Shown in pieces: positions 33,708 through 41,620 of a DNA stretch of 49,386 bases. Where the stretch lies: positions 1-49,386 of the forward strand of contig JBBQWN010000017.1 in NCBI GenBank assembly GCA_038210595.1, given 5' to 3'. The position numbers were made by a program, and so were the translations under genes. How positions within the stretch are numbered: position 1 is the first letter of the stretch; every line of letters starts with the position of its first letter. The notes below the pieces were generated by a model. That model saw only the letters and a program-made list of their open reading frames with translations. It had not been told where the DNA came from and searched no databases. The DNA comes from Glacieibacterium sp038210595 (GTDB lineage: Bacteria > Pseudomonadota > Alphaproteobacteria > Sphingomonadales > Sphingomonadaceae).

Positions 33708-35078
33708 GTGATCCGCGCCGCGTTCCTGGTCCTCGCCCTGCTTGCCGCACCGCTGGCGGCGCAGGAGACGGGTGGTGGCGGCGCGGCCTATGTGATCGGC
33801 GGCATCGCGGTCGATACCGCGGGCAAGACGACCTATGACGCGCGCATGGCGGCGTACCGGATCGCGCGTGGCAAGGCGTGGCCGCTGCTGTGGAACCGGC
33901 TGACCGGCGAGCCCGCGACCGCCGCGCCGCGCCTGCCCGACGGCGCGCTGGAGCAGATGGTGTCGGGCATCGAGATCGAGGGCGAGCGTTTTTCGACGAC
34001 GCGCTACATCGCGACACTGGGCGTGGTGTTCGACCGCGCGCGCGCCTCGGCGCGGTTCGCCGGCACCGCGGGCGCGCTGCATTCGGGGCCGATGCTGCTG
34101 CTGCCGGTGTTCACGGATGCCGGCGCACGAACGCTGTACCAGACCAAGACGCCGTGGATCAGCGCTTGGGCGAGGTTCAGCGAGGGGCTGAGCCCGATCG
34201 ACTATGTCATCGCCAGCGGCTCGGCGGGCGATAACATCCTGCTGACCAGCTACCAGACGCAGCGCACCGACCGGCCGTTGTGGCGCAACATCCTCAACCG
34301 CTTCGGTGCGGTCGACGTGCTGGTTGCGGAGGTGCGGCTGACCCGCGCCTTCCCGGGCGGCCCGGTGGCGGCCAGCTTTGTCGCGCGCCACGGGCCGGAC
34401 GGCACGGTGCTGGGCAGCTTCGACCTGCAGACAAGTTCCGAGGCCGGGCTCGACGCGATGCTCGACCAGGGCGTGCGGCGCATCGACCAGGTCTATGCCG
34501 ACGCCCTGCGCGCCGGGCAGCTGACCTCCGAAGCCGACCTGACCGCCGAACTGGAGCCGATCATCAGCGCCGCGCCCGACATCAGCGGGGCCGCCATCGA
34601 CCTGTCGGGCGCCAGCCTCGCCGCCGATGTCGCGACGCCCGATGCGGCGAGCTGGGCGGCGATCGAAACCGCGCTGCGCGGCACCCCGACGGTCACCGCG
34701 GTGGCGCTGACCAGCCTGTCGCTGGGCGGCGTGTCGCAGATCGCCATCCGCTATTCCGACACGGCCGAGGTGCTGCGCTACCGCCTCGACCAGAACGGCC
34801 TGCGGCTCGACGGTCCGGTGCTGCGGCGCAAACAGCCCGGCGACGCGGCGATCCCGGAGCCCGCCAGCCTGGTCGCCGCGCGCGCGGCGGCCGCAGCGGC
34901 GGCGGTTGCCGCCGGATCGGTCGTGCCCGTTCCGCCGCTGCCGCCAACGCCCCGCGACGCGCCGCCCGTGACCGTCCCCGAATCGCCCACGCCGCGGCCG
35001 CGCGACAAGGCCCCGAAGCCCGCCGCGCCGCCGGCCGACGGCCCGGTCGACCTGCTGTCGGGGACGGGGCCGCGATAG
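33708..35078 (+). CDS. Secreted DUF2066-type protein
   Basis: 456 residues. A signal peptide (IRAAFLVLALLAAPLAAQE) leads into a region with GGIAVDTAGKTTYDARMAAYRIARGKAW and GIEIEGERFSTTRYIATLGV (in blocks), as in DUF2066 proteins that are commonly found between purM and hda in Proteobacteria. The last 100 residues are Ala/Pro-rich and probably disordered. The start is GTG 33708. Function unknown; periplasmic by signal peptide. Its stop overlaps the hdaA GTG by one base. Confidence 0.8.
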   Translation: MIRAAFLVLALLAAPLAAQETGGGGAAYVIGGIAVDTAGKTTYDARMAAYRIARGKAWPLLWNRLTGEPATAAPRLPDGALEQMVSGIEIEGERFSTTRYIATLGVVFDRARASARFAGTAGALHSGPMLLLPVFTDAGARTLYQTKTPWISAWARFSEGLSPIDYVIASGSAGDNILLTSYQTQRTDRPLWRNILNRFGAVDVLVAEVRLTRAFPGGPVAASFVARHGPDGTVLGSFDLQTSSEAGLDAMLDQGVRRIDQVYADALRAGQLTSEADLTAELEPIISAAPDISGAAIDLSGASLAADVATPDAASWAAIETALRGTPTVTAVALTSLSLGGVSQIAIRYSDTAEVLRYRLDQNGLRLDGPVLRRKQPGDAAIPEPASLVAARAAAAAAAVAAGSVVPVPPLPPTPRDAPPVTVPESPTPRPRDKAPKPAAPPADGPVDLLSGTGPR

Positions 35079-35680
35079 TGGCGCAACTGCCGCTGCCGCT
35101 CGCCTACCGGGAGGCGGCCGGCGAGGCGGACTTCTTCGTTTCGGCCGCCAATTCCGACGCGGTCGCCTGGCTTGACCGCTGGCCCGACTGGCCGCAGCCC
35201 CAGGCGCTGCTGACCGGCCCGCCCGCGTCGGGCAAGAGCCACCTCGCACGGGTGTTCGCGGGCCGCTGCGGCGCGACGTTGATCGACGATGCCGATGCCG
35301 CCGATCCAGAGGCGGCGTTCCACGCCTGGAACGCGGCGACGCTGGCCCGCCCGCTGCTGCTGGTGGCGCGCACGCCGGCCTGGGCGCACGGCCTGCCCGA
35401 CCTCGCGTCGCGGCTGGCGGCGACGCCGCTGCTGGCGATCCGCGATCCCGACGACGCGCTGCTCGGCGCCGTGCTCGCCAAGCGCTTCGCCGATCGGGGC
35501 CTGCGCGTCGCCCCGGAGGTCGCGGCTTACATTCTCGCGCGGATCGAGCGCAGCTTCGCGGGCATCGGCGAGGCGGTCGCGGCGCTCGACGGGGCGGCGC
35601 TGGCGGAGGGGCGCGGCGTCACCATCCCGCTCGCTCGCAGCGTGCTGGAGGCCCAGTTCGCCCTGCGACTCCACGACTGA
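35078..35680 (+). CDS. hdaA: DnaA-related regulator of replication initiation (HdaA-like)
   Basis: 200 residues, a DnaA-like AAA+ domain lacking the DNA-binding part. PLPLAYREAAGEADFFVSAAN is the typical opening that includes the clamp-contacting N-terminal segment; Walker A is GPPASGKSHL; the Walker B region LIDDADAADPE is followed by sensor motifs SRLAATPLLAI and KRFADRGL. HdaA promotes hydrolysis of DnaA-ATP with the sliding clamp, preventing re-initiation. GTG start coupled to the upstream stop (TAGTG). Confidence 0.88.
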   Translation: MAQLPLPLAYREAAGEADFFVSAANSDAVAWLDRWPDWPQPQALLTGPPASGKSHLARVFAGRCGATLIDDADAADPEAAFHAWNAATLARPLLLVARTPAWAHGLPDLASRLAATPLLAIRDPDDALLGAVLAKRFADRGLRVAPEVAAYILARIERSFAGIGEAVAALDGAALAEGRGVTIPLARSVLEAQFALRLHD

Positions 35681-35700
35681 CACGGGCGCGAAACAATCGG

Positions 35701-35725
35701 TGAACCGCTCGGCGTGTCGCGGGTT
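35701..35725 (+). promoter_or_regulatory. Weak EcfG-like promoter upstream of the SDR
   Basis: TGAAC (35701-35705), 16 nt, GGTT (35722-35725): one mismatch in each element relative to GGAAC-N16/17-CGTT. Position fits the ATG at 35771. Confidence 0.28.
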
Positions 35726-35770
35726 CCTGAACAAAACCCGGTCAAGTGAGTCGTCGAAATGGAGAACAAT

Positions 35771-36742
35771 ATGTCCCGCCGTCAGGTCGTGGGCGGAGCC
35801 GCCCTGGGCGTCGCCGCCGCCGCCACCGCCAGCCCAGCCGCCGTCGCTCCGGCCGCCGCCCCCAAGCTGCAGGATCCGCGCACCAAGCATCCGCAGCCGC
35901 CGTTCCCGAGCCAGGAGCAGCCGTGGCCCGGCCTTGCCGGCAAGATGCAGCCGCGCCCCGACCACGGCGAGACCAGCTACAAGGGCTCCGGGCGCCTGGC
36001 GGGCCGCAAGGCGCTGATCACCGGTGGTGATTCCGGCATGGGGCGCGCCGCCGCGATCGCCTATGCCCGCGAAGGCGCCGATGTCGCGATCAACTATTTC
36101 CCGAGCGAGGAGCCCGACGCCCGCGAGGTCATCGACCTGATCCGTGCCGAGGGCCGCAACGGCGTTGCGCTTCCAGGCGACCTCCGCGACGAGGCGTTCT
36201 GCAAGCGGCTGGTCGACAAGGCGCTGGAGGAACTCGGCGGCCTGGACATCCTGGTCATGAATGCCGGGCGCCAGCAGGCGCATAAGTCGATCCTCGAGAT
36301 TTCGACCGAGCAGTTCGACTGGACGATGAAGACCAACATCTATGCGCCGTTCTGGATCATCAAGGCGGCGCTGCCGCACCTGCCGGCGGGCGCGGTGATC
36401 ATCGGCACGACATCGGAGCAGGCGACCGATCCGTCCGAGGACCTGTACGACTATGCCCAGACCAAGGCGGCGACGACCAATTACGTCCGCAGCCTCGCCA
36501 AGCAGCTAGCGCCCAGGGGCATCCGCGTCAACGGCGTCGCGCCGGGGCCGATCTGGACGCCGCTGCAGGTGTCGGGCGGCGCGTACCAGGAGAAATTGGT
36601 CAAGTTCGGCGGCGACACACCGCTCGGCCGCCCCGGCCAGCCGGCTGAACTCGCGGGCATCTACGTTCGGCTGGCGGAAGAGGACGGCAGCTACACCACG
36701 GGCCACGTCTATGGCGCGGCGGGGGGGAAGGGGATGCCTTAA
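35771..36742 (+). CDS. Short-chain dehydrogenase/reductase with a Tat-like leader
   Basis: 323 residues from ATG 35771, chosen because GGAG lies 6 nt upstream; an ATG four codons earlier is possible. MSRRQVVGGAALGVAAAATA looks like a twin-arginine signal, unusual for an SDR. A Pro-rich link (DPRTKHPQPPFPSQEQPWPG) then precedes the Rossmann domain: ALITGGDSGMGRAAAI, GDLRDE, LVMNAGRQQ, the catalytic YDYAQTK and APGPIWTPLQ. The link and core are like stress-associated SDRs of the YdaD/YhdF type. The substrate is unknown. Export of a folded cofactor-bound enzyme by Tat would be consistent. Confidence 0.9.
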   Translation: MSRRQVVGGAALGVAAAATASPAAVAPAAAPKLQDPRTKHPQPPFPSQEQPWPGLAGKMQPRPDHGETSYKGSGRLAGRKALITGGDSGMGRAAAIAYAREGADVAINYFPSEEPDAREVIDLIRAEGRNGVALPGDLRDEAFCKRLVDKALEELGGLDILVMNAGRQQAHKSILEISTEQFDWTMKTNIYAPFWIIKAALPHLPAGAVIIGTTSEQATDPSEDLYDYAQTKAATTNYVRSLAKQLAPRGIRVNGVAPGPIWTPLQVSGGAYQEKLVKFGGDTPLGRPGQPAELAGIYVRLAEEDGSYTTGHVYGAAGGKGMP

Positions 36743-36764
36743 AGGCTAGCGGGCGAGTTTGCGC

Positions 36765-36803
36765 CTGCGTAGCGGCGCGTCCGTTTTCGCCCCACTAGCG
36801 GGT
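36765..36803 (-). repeat. Degenerate copy of an intergenic repeat next to a small orphan gene
   Basis: Read on the minus strand, AATACCCGCTAGTGGGGCGA resembles AATGTCCGCTATTGGGCGAT at 40514-40533. It abuts the 3' end of the orphan ORF 36806-37117. Similarity is by eye and imperfect. Confidence 0.35.
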
Positions 36804-36805
36804 AT

Positions 36806-37117
36806 TCATTCCGCTGGTTCTTCGTCACCGCCCGGGAAGCGGTTTGCAACTTCGTTGAAGTGTTGTTCATCTTCGAAGCCGCCACCAAGATCATAGAGAT
36901 ACAACGTGACAGGGCATCGTTGCGCATTTGCCCAAGCTATCGCCTCACGAACCGAAACTGCTTCAAGCGCATCGTAATCCACGGTCAAAGAGGGATCACT
37001 CTCGGGCGCTAGGTCAGCGTCGGCACAACTGTTGTCGTGCTCTACCGCCTCTACTATCGCGTTAACCTCCTGCCACCTATAAGGGCGAGTGCGCTTGTCT
37101 ATCACGTTCCACAACAT
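36806..37117 (-). CDS. Hypothetical small acidic protein, AT-richer than its surroundings
   Basis: 103 residues with no signal peptide or membrane segment. The N-terminus is basic (LWNVIDKRTRPYRWQEVNAI) and the rest acidic, ending GGDEEPAE. Base composition is nearer 50% GC than its neighbours. No clear ribosome binding site precedes the ATG. I do not recognise a family. A repeat-like sequence lies just beyond its stop. Possibly acquired. Confidence 0.6.
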   Translation of the reverse strand: MLWNVIDKRTRPYRWQEVNAIVEAVEHDNSCADADLAPESDPSLTVDYDALEAVSVREAIAWANAQRCPVTLYLYDLGGGFEDEQHFNEVANRFPGGDEEPAE

Positions 37118-37227
37118 AGCGGCGTTTTAGCGCCACTCCGTCCGACCGCAACAGCGGCTAACCATCAATACCCGACGTTCTTGCCCAGTTTTGCAGCGCC
37201 GAAGCATTGTTCCATAAGGAGTGATTG

Positions 37228-37770
37228 TCAGACCGGCTTCAAGGCTATGTGCGGCCCGTCGGGCAGATCGACAGCCACCGCATCCCCGGCGCGCACCTCG
37301 CCGCCGGCGCGTACGATCGCCATCACGCCGGCCCTGCGGATCACGCTGCCATCCGCATCACGCCCGAGGCACGCCGCCATCAGGCCCGGCAGCATCCGGT
37401 CGAGCTGGACGCACGGATTGCGCAGGCCGGTGACCTCGATCACCGCGTCGGCACCGAGGTGCAGCGTCGTGCCCCGCGGCAGCGCCAGCAGGTCGAGGCC
37501 GCGCGTCGTGATGTTCTCGCCCAGCAGGATCGGCGCGACAGCGAACCCGGCCGCCGCGAGCTCGCCCAGGAATTCGTCCGCCATCAGGTGCACCTGCCGC
37601 AGGTTCGGCAGGCCGGGGTTGAAGCGGGCGCGGCTGCGATGCTTGATCCGCACGCCGCGGTGCGCGTCGCCATCGACGCCTTCACCGGCGATTAGCCGGA
37701 TCGACGCGGCCGCGGCCTTGTTCAGGCCGTGCCGCCGGCCGGCCCCGACTGCCACCACCGATCCGCTCAC
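37228..37770 (-). CDS. MOSC-domain protein
   Basis: 180 residues, a stand-alone MOSC (molybdenum cofactor sulfurase C-terminal) domain. Features: GEGVDGDAHRG, NLRQVHLMADEF, FAVAPILLGENITTRGLDL, GTTLHLGADAVIEVTGLRNPC with the conserved cysteine in RNPCVQLD, and RRAGVMAIVRAGGEV. Such proteins are thought to handle sulfur or bind molybdenum cofactor. Divergent from ppk with 58 bp between. Confidence 0.9.
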   Translation of the reverse strand: MSGSVVAVGAGRRHGLNKAAAASIRLIAGEGVDGDAHRGVRIKHRSRARFNPGLPNLRQVHLMADEFLGELAAAGFAVAPILLGENITTRGLDLLALPRGTTLHLGADAVIEVTGLRNPCVQLDRMLPGLMAACLGRDADGSVIRRAGVMAIVRAGGEVRAGDAVAVDLPDGPHIALKPV

Positions 37771-37787
37771 CGGCGCGGGTTAGCGCG

Positions 37788-37805
37788 CGGTCATCGACCT
37801 GTCAC
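37788..37805 (+). promoter_or_regulatory. Candidate Pho box upstream of ppk
   Basis: CGGTCAT (37788-37794), CGAC, CTGTCAC (37799-37805): two 7-bp half-sites with the 11-bp period of PhoB sites (CTGTCAT-N4-CTGTCAT), each with one mismatch. It lies 24 bp before the ppk ATG, and ppk is a known PhoB target in several bacteria. Confidence 0.4.
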
Positions 37806-37828
37806 GTCAAGCGCGTTAAGGTCGGGCG

Positions 37829-39973
37829 ATGGAACACGCTAACCGCCGCGATCCAGTCGCCGACGGCGTCGCCGATACCGAGCGCTATTTCAACCGCGAG
37901 CTGTCGTGGCTGTCGTTCAACGAGCGCGTCCTCGACGAGGCCAGCAACCGCAACCACCCGCTGCTCGAGCGCCTGCGCTTCCTGTCGATCAGCGGCAACA
38001 ACCTCGACGAGTTCTACATGGTCCGCGTCGCCGGCCTGCGCGGCCAGGTCCAGGCCGGCATCGAGACGCTGAGCCAGGAGGGCGCGACGCCCGCCGACCA
38101 GTTGCTCGCCATCGCGCTGACCGCCGACGCGCTGATGGAAAGCCAGCAGGAGGTGTGGGGCGAGCTGAAGAAGCTGCTGGTCAAGGCGGACTTCCACGTC
38201 CTCAACCCCGATCAGCTCAGCGCCGACTGCAAGCAGTGGCTGGAGCGGCATTTCCTCGAACAGATCTTCCCGGTGCTGACCCCGCAGGCGATCGACCCGG
38301 CGCACCCGTTCCCGTTCATCCCCAACAAGGGCTTCAGCCTGATCCTCGAGCTGCGGCGGCTGGCCGACGACGAGATCCTGCGCGCGCTGCTGATGCTGCC
38401 GTCGATGCTGCCGCGCTTCATTCGGCTGCCGGGCAAGACGGCGCGCTTCATCAGCCTGGAGAACACCATCAGGATGTTCTTCGGCCAGTTGTTCCCGGGC
38501 TATGCGCTGCTGGGCGACGGTGCCTTCCGAGTCATCCGCGACAGCGACATCGAGGTCGAGGAAGAGGCGGAGGACCTGGTCCGCTTCTACGAGACCGCGA
38601 TCAAGCGCCGCCGCCGCGGCGAAGTCATCCGCTTGAAGATCGAGGGCTCGACCCCGGCGGGCCTGCGCAACCTGGTCCGCGACGCACTCGGCGTGCACGA
38701 CCGGGACACCACGGTCGTCACCGGCATCCTGGGCATCGCCGACCTGTCGATCCTGGTCGACGAGGACCGGCCCGACCTGAAGTTCGAGCCGTACACGCCG
38801 CGCTTCCCCGAACGCATCCGCGAGCATGGCGGCGACTGTTTCGCCGCGATCCGAGCGAAGGACCTGGTCGTCCACCATCCCTACGAGAGCTTCGAGGTGG
38901 TGCTCGCCTTCCTGAAGCAGGCCGCCGCCGACCCCGACGTCATCGCCATCAAGCAGACGCTGTACCGCGCCGGCAAGAACTCGCCGATCGTCCGCGCCCT
39001 GATCGACGCCGCCGAGGCCGGCAAGTCAGTGACCGCGGTGATCGAGCTGAAGGCCCGCTTCGACGAGGAGCAGAACCTGAAATGGGCGGCCGCACTGGAG
39101 CGTGCGGGTGTCCAGGTCGTCTATGGCTTCGTCGAGTGGAAGACCCACGCCAAATTGTCGATGGTGGTGCGGCGCGAGGGCACCGGCATCCGCACCTACG
39201 TCCACTTCGGCACCGGCAACTACCACCCGGCGACGGCGCGCATCTATACCGACCTGTCGTTCTTCACCGCTGACCCGCTGCTCGCGCGCGACGCCGCGCA
39301 GGTGCTGAACTACATCACCGGCTACGTCCAGCCGACGCACCTCGAAAAGCTCGGCATGGCGCCGCTGACCATGCGGACCAAGCTGTACGGCCTGATCGAC
39401 GCCGAGATCGAGAACGCGCAGGCCGGCAAGCCCGCGGGCATCTGGGCCAAGCTCAACAGCCTGGTCGATGTCGGCATCATCGAGAAACTCTACGAGGCCA
39501 GCGACGCCGGCGTGGTGATCGAGCTGATCGTCCGCGGCATCTGCTGCCTGCGCCCGGGCGTGCCGGGCCTGTCCGAGCATATCCACGTCCGCTCGGTGAT
39601 CGGGCGGTTCCTGGAGCACAGCCGCATCTTCGCCTTCGCCGGCGGCCACGCGCTGCCGTCGGAGCATGCGAAGGTGTTCATCTCGTCCGCCGACTGGATG
39701 CCGCGCAACCTCGACCGCCGCGTCGAGGTGCTGGTGCCGATCGAGAACCCCACCGTCCACGCCCAAGTTCTCGACCAGGTCATGCTCGCCAACCTGAAAG
39801 ACACCGAGCAGTCGTGGGAGATGACGCCCGAAGGCCAGTACAAGCGCCTCGTCCACGCGGGGCCGGCCTTCAACCTGCACCGTTATTTCATGACCAACCC
39901 GTCGCTCAGCGGCCGCGGTGCGGCGCTGAAGGATCCAGGGACGGTGCCGCGGTTAGTTCTGGATAACAGCTAG
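37829..39973 (+). CDS. ppk: Polyphosphate kinase 1
   Basis: 714 residues, the PPK1 length. It polymerises the gamma phosphate of ATP into polyphosphate. The N-terminal domain has RYFNRELSWLSFNERVL and LRFLSISGNNLDEFYMVRVAGL in adjacent blocks; the phospholipase-D-like core has AIKQTLYRAGKNSPIV, the autophosphorylated-His motif KTHAKLSMVVRREG, YVHFGTGNYHPATARIYTD and the second site HVRSVIGRFLEHSRI, then SADWMPRNLDRRVEVL. ATG preceded by AAGG. A hairpin follows the stop. Confidence 0.98.
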   Translation: MEHANRRDPVADGVADTERYFNRELSWLSFNERVLDEASNRNHPLLERLRFLSISGNNLDEFYMVRVAGLRGQVQAGIETLSQEGATPADQLLAIALTADALMESQQEVWGELKKLLVKADFHVLNPDQLSADCKQWLERHFLEQIFPVLTPQAIDPAHPFPFIPNKGFSLILELRRLADDEILRALLMLPSMLPRFIRLPGKTARFISLENTIRMFFGQLFPGYALLGDGAFRVIRDSDIEVEEEAEDLVRFYETAIKRRRRGEVIRLKIEGSTPAGLRNLVRDALGVHDRDTTVVTGILGIADLSILVDEDRPDLKFEPYTPRFPERIREHGGDCFAAIRAKDLVVHHPYESFEVVLAFLKQAAADPDVIAIKQTLYRAGKNSPIVRALIDAAEAGKSVTAVIELKARFDEEQNLKWAAALERAGVQVVYGFVEWKTHAKLSMVVRREGTGIRTYVHFGTGNYHPATARIYTDLSFFTADPLLARDAAQVLNYITGYVQPTHLEKLGMAPLTMRTKLYGLIDAEIENAQAGKPAGIWAKLNSLVDVGIIEKLYEASDAGVVIELIVRGICCLRPGVPGLSEHIHVRSVIGRFLEHSRIFAFAGGHALPSEHAKVFISSADWMPRNLDRRVEVLVPIENPTVHAQVLDQVMLANLKDTEQSWEMTPEGQYKRLVHAGPAFNLHRYFMTNPSLSGRGAALKDPGTVPRLVLDNS

Positions 39974-39995
39974 GCGCGGCCGCAAGCAGCGCGGT

Positions 39996-40013
39996 AAACG
40001 CACTTCTGCGTTT
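39996..40013. terminator. Hairpin downstream of ppk
   Basis: AAACGCA and TGCGTTT form a perfect 7-bp stem with a CTTC loop, 23 bp after the ppk stop. The stem's own TTT is followed by CCC rather than a T-tract, so it is an atypical terminator. Confidence 0.45.
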
Positions 40014-40087
40014 CCCGAGCAGCGCGCGGACTCGCGCCAAGCCGGCCGGCGGCCGCGGCGACCCTAACGCCGCGTGCCGTCCGACGG

Positions 40088-40102
40088 CGCGGCTTTGCCG
40101 CG
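40088..40102. terminator. GC hairpin between ppk and the orphan ORF
   Basis: CGCGGC and GCCGCG form a perfect 6-bp stem with a TTT loop. It lies 46 bp beyond the minus-strand orphan ORF's stop and could end transcription from either side. No T-tract. Confidence 0.3.
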
Positions 40103-40130
40103 ACGCCCTGGGCTGGCGGAATTTGCTTCG

Positions 40131-40167
40131 GCGTCCGCTATGGGTGGTTAGCTGCCGTTCCGCGCGA
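40131..40167 (+). repeat. Left copy of a repeat flanking the orphan ORF 40148-40459
   Basis: GTCCGCTATGGGTGGTTAGC and then TGCCGTTCCGCGCGACC closely match GTCCGCTATTGGGCGATAGC and TGCCGCTCGCGACC at 40514-40550. The left copy overlaps the last codons of the ORF. Confidence 0.6.
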
Positions 40168-40459
40168 CCCGCGCTTCAATCTGCGGCTCTTTTCCGATGA
40201 ACCATGGCGTAGCCACAATAAACCGCTCAGCGTAATGCGGCGACTCGAAGGGGCCTACGAGCCTGCCCCCATGCCGGTCCTTGAATGTCTTTCCCTCCAC
40301 CCATTCACCTTCGAGAAGATAAGTCTCTCCGTTGGAGAACTTGCGAACCTCGACCGAACGTTTGCCATCGTAGCTGTAGAGTGTGAACGCGACCTCATAC
40401 ATCAATCCAACAAGCGACTTCTTGGCTTTGGAGCCAAACAGTCGTTTGAACCACGTCAT
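40148..40459 (-). CDS. Hypothetical small protein between repeats
   Basis: 103 residues, basic N-terminus (TWFKRLFGSKAKKSL), then an aromatic-rich domain (YEVAFTLYSYDGKRS, RLVGPFESPHYAERFIVATP). No signal peptide. Base composition is AT-richer than its neighbours. It has no recognised family. Direct repeats flank it at 40131-40167 and 40514-40550, suggesting that the unit inserted or moved as a whole. Confidence 0.6.
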   Translation of the reverse strand: MTWFKRLFGSKAKKSLVGLMYEVAFTLYSYDGKRSVEVRKFSNGETYLLEGEWVEGKTFKDRHGGRLVGPFESPHYAERFIVATPWFIGKEPQIEARVARNGS

Positions 40460-40513
40460 CGCCTAACCCCACTGCCACTCTGACACATCCTGCCTCAGGA
40501 ATCTGCGTAGGCC

Positions 40514-40550
40514 AATGTCCGCTATTGGGCGATAGCTGCCGCTCGCGACC
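40514..40550 (+). repeat. Right copy of a repeat flanking the orphan ORF 40148-40459
   Basis: AATGTCCGCTATTGGGCGAT continues AGCTGCCGCTCGCGACC. It contains a GCTAT/ATAGC mini-hairpin and ends at the stop of the methylmalonyl-CoA epimerase gene. It matches the left copy at 40131-40167 at roughly 30 of 37 positions by eye. Confidence 0.6.
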
Positions 40551-40970
40551 TCAATGCCCGACCGGCTCCGCCATCAGCTCGACCAGCACGCCGCCCGAAT
40601 CCTTCGGGTGCACGAAGATCACCGGCACGCCGTGCGCCCCCATCCTCGGCTCCCCCGTCCCCAGCACGGTCGCGCCGCGCTCCCGCATCGCGTCGCGGGC
40701 GGCGAGAATGTCGGGGACTTCGAAGCAGATGTGGTGCTGGCCGCCGGCCGGGAATTTCTTCAGGAAGCCCCATACCGGCGACGCGTCGCCGAGCGGCTCG
40801 ATCAGTTCGAGCTGGCTGTTGGCGAGGTCGATGAACGCCACCGACACGCCCTGTTCGGGGAGTGCGAACTTCGCCCGACTGACGGTCGCGCCGTAGAGGT
40901 CGGCGTACATTTTCGCGGTCGCGTCGATGTCGGGCGTCGCGATGCCGACATGGTTCAGGCGTCCGATCAT
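40551..40970 (-). CDS. mce: Methylmalonyl-CoA epimerase
   Basis: 139 residues, a glyoxalase/VOC-fold enzyme that interconverts (S)- and (R)-methylmalonyl-CoA. RLNHVGIATPDIDATAKMY, the NSQLELIEPLGDASPVWGFL stretch (in blocks), GGQHHICFEV and IFVHPKDSGGVLVELM with metal-binding His and Glu are typical. The ATG overlaps the gph stop by 4 nt. It follows propionyl-CoA carboxylase in the pathway (pccB is at 131-1663). Confidence 0.95.
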   Translation of the reverse strand: MIGRLNHVGIATPDIDATAKMYADLYGATVSRAKFALPEQGVSVAFIDLANSQLELIEPLGDASPVWGFLKKFPAGGQHHICFEVPDILAARDAMRERGATVLGTGEPRMGAHGVPVIFVHPKDSGGVLVELMAEPVGH

Positions 40971-41620
40971 CGCAGCTCCTCCAGCAGTTCCGCCATCGTC
41001 GCCACCACCGCCGCCGCGCCAGCGTCGTGCAGCTCGTGGGCGTCGTGATAGCCCCAGTCGACGCCGATGCCGCGCACGCCGGCGTTCCGCGCCATCGCGA
41101 TGTCGAACACCGTGTCGCCGATCATCACGCTCCCGGCGGCGTCCGCGCCGGCCTCGGCAATGGCGGCGTGCAGCATCGCGGGGTGCGGCTTCGACGGGTG
41201 GCGGTCGGCGGTCTGCAGCGTGACGAAGTGATGCGCGAGGCCGTGGTGTTCGAGGATCAGGTGCAGGCCGCGGTCCGACTTGCCGGTGGCGACGCCGAGC
41301 CGCCAGCCCGCCTCCGATAATGTCGCCAGTCCCTCGGCGATGCCCGGATACAGCGGCTCTGGATCGAGGCGCTTGTCGGCGCGGCGCTGCTGGAACGCTG
41401 CCCGATAGTCGCTCGCCAGCCGGACATGGAGCGCGTCGTCGCCCTCGGGCACGAGCACGCGCATGATCTCGATCAGGCTGAGGCCGACGCCGCGGCGGAT
41501 GTCGTGCGCCGCCGGCCGCGCCAGCCCGGCCGCATCGAATACGTCCATCATCGCCAGCAGGATGTTGGCCTGGCTGTCGACCAGCGTGCCGTCGCAGTCG
41601 AACACCGCGAGGCGGATCAT
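40967..41620 (-). CDS. gph: HAD-family phosphatase (phosphoglycolate phosphatase-like)
   Basis: 217 residues. HAD motif I FDCDGTLVDSQ with nucleophile D8, the cap domain with AAFQQRR, motif II GVATGKSDRG, motif III lysine in KPHPAML and motif IV MIGDTVFDIAMARNAG. Closest in pattern to Gph/PGP phosphatases, which hydrolyse 2-phosphoglycolate; other HAD substrates cannot be excluded. Coupled at both ends to neighbours on the same strand. Confidence 0.88.
   Translation of the reverse strand: MIRLAVFDCDGTLVDSQANILLAMMDVFDAAGLARPAAHDIRRGVGLSLIEIMRVLVPEGDDALHVRLASDYRAAFQQRRADKRLDPEPLYPGIAEGLATLSEAGWRLGVATGKSDRGLHLILEHHGLAHHFVTLQTADRHPSKPHPAMLHAAIAEAGADAAGSVMIGDTVFDIAMARNAGVRGIGVDWGYHDAHELHDAGAAAVVATMAELLEELR

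Noticed and set aside
36743..37227. A tRNA or small RNA gene around the AT-richer orphan ORF
   Set aside because: No cloverleaf or anticodon arm can be drawn; short hairpins present are too weak to support an RNA gene.
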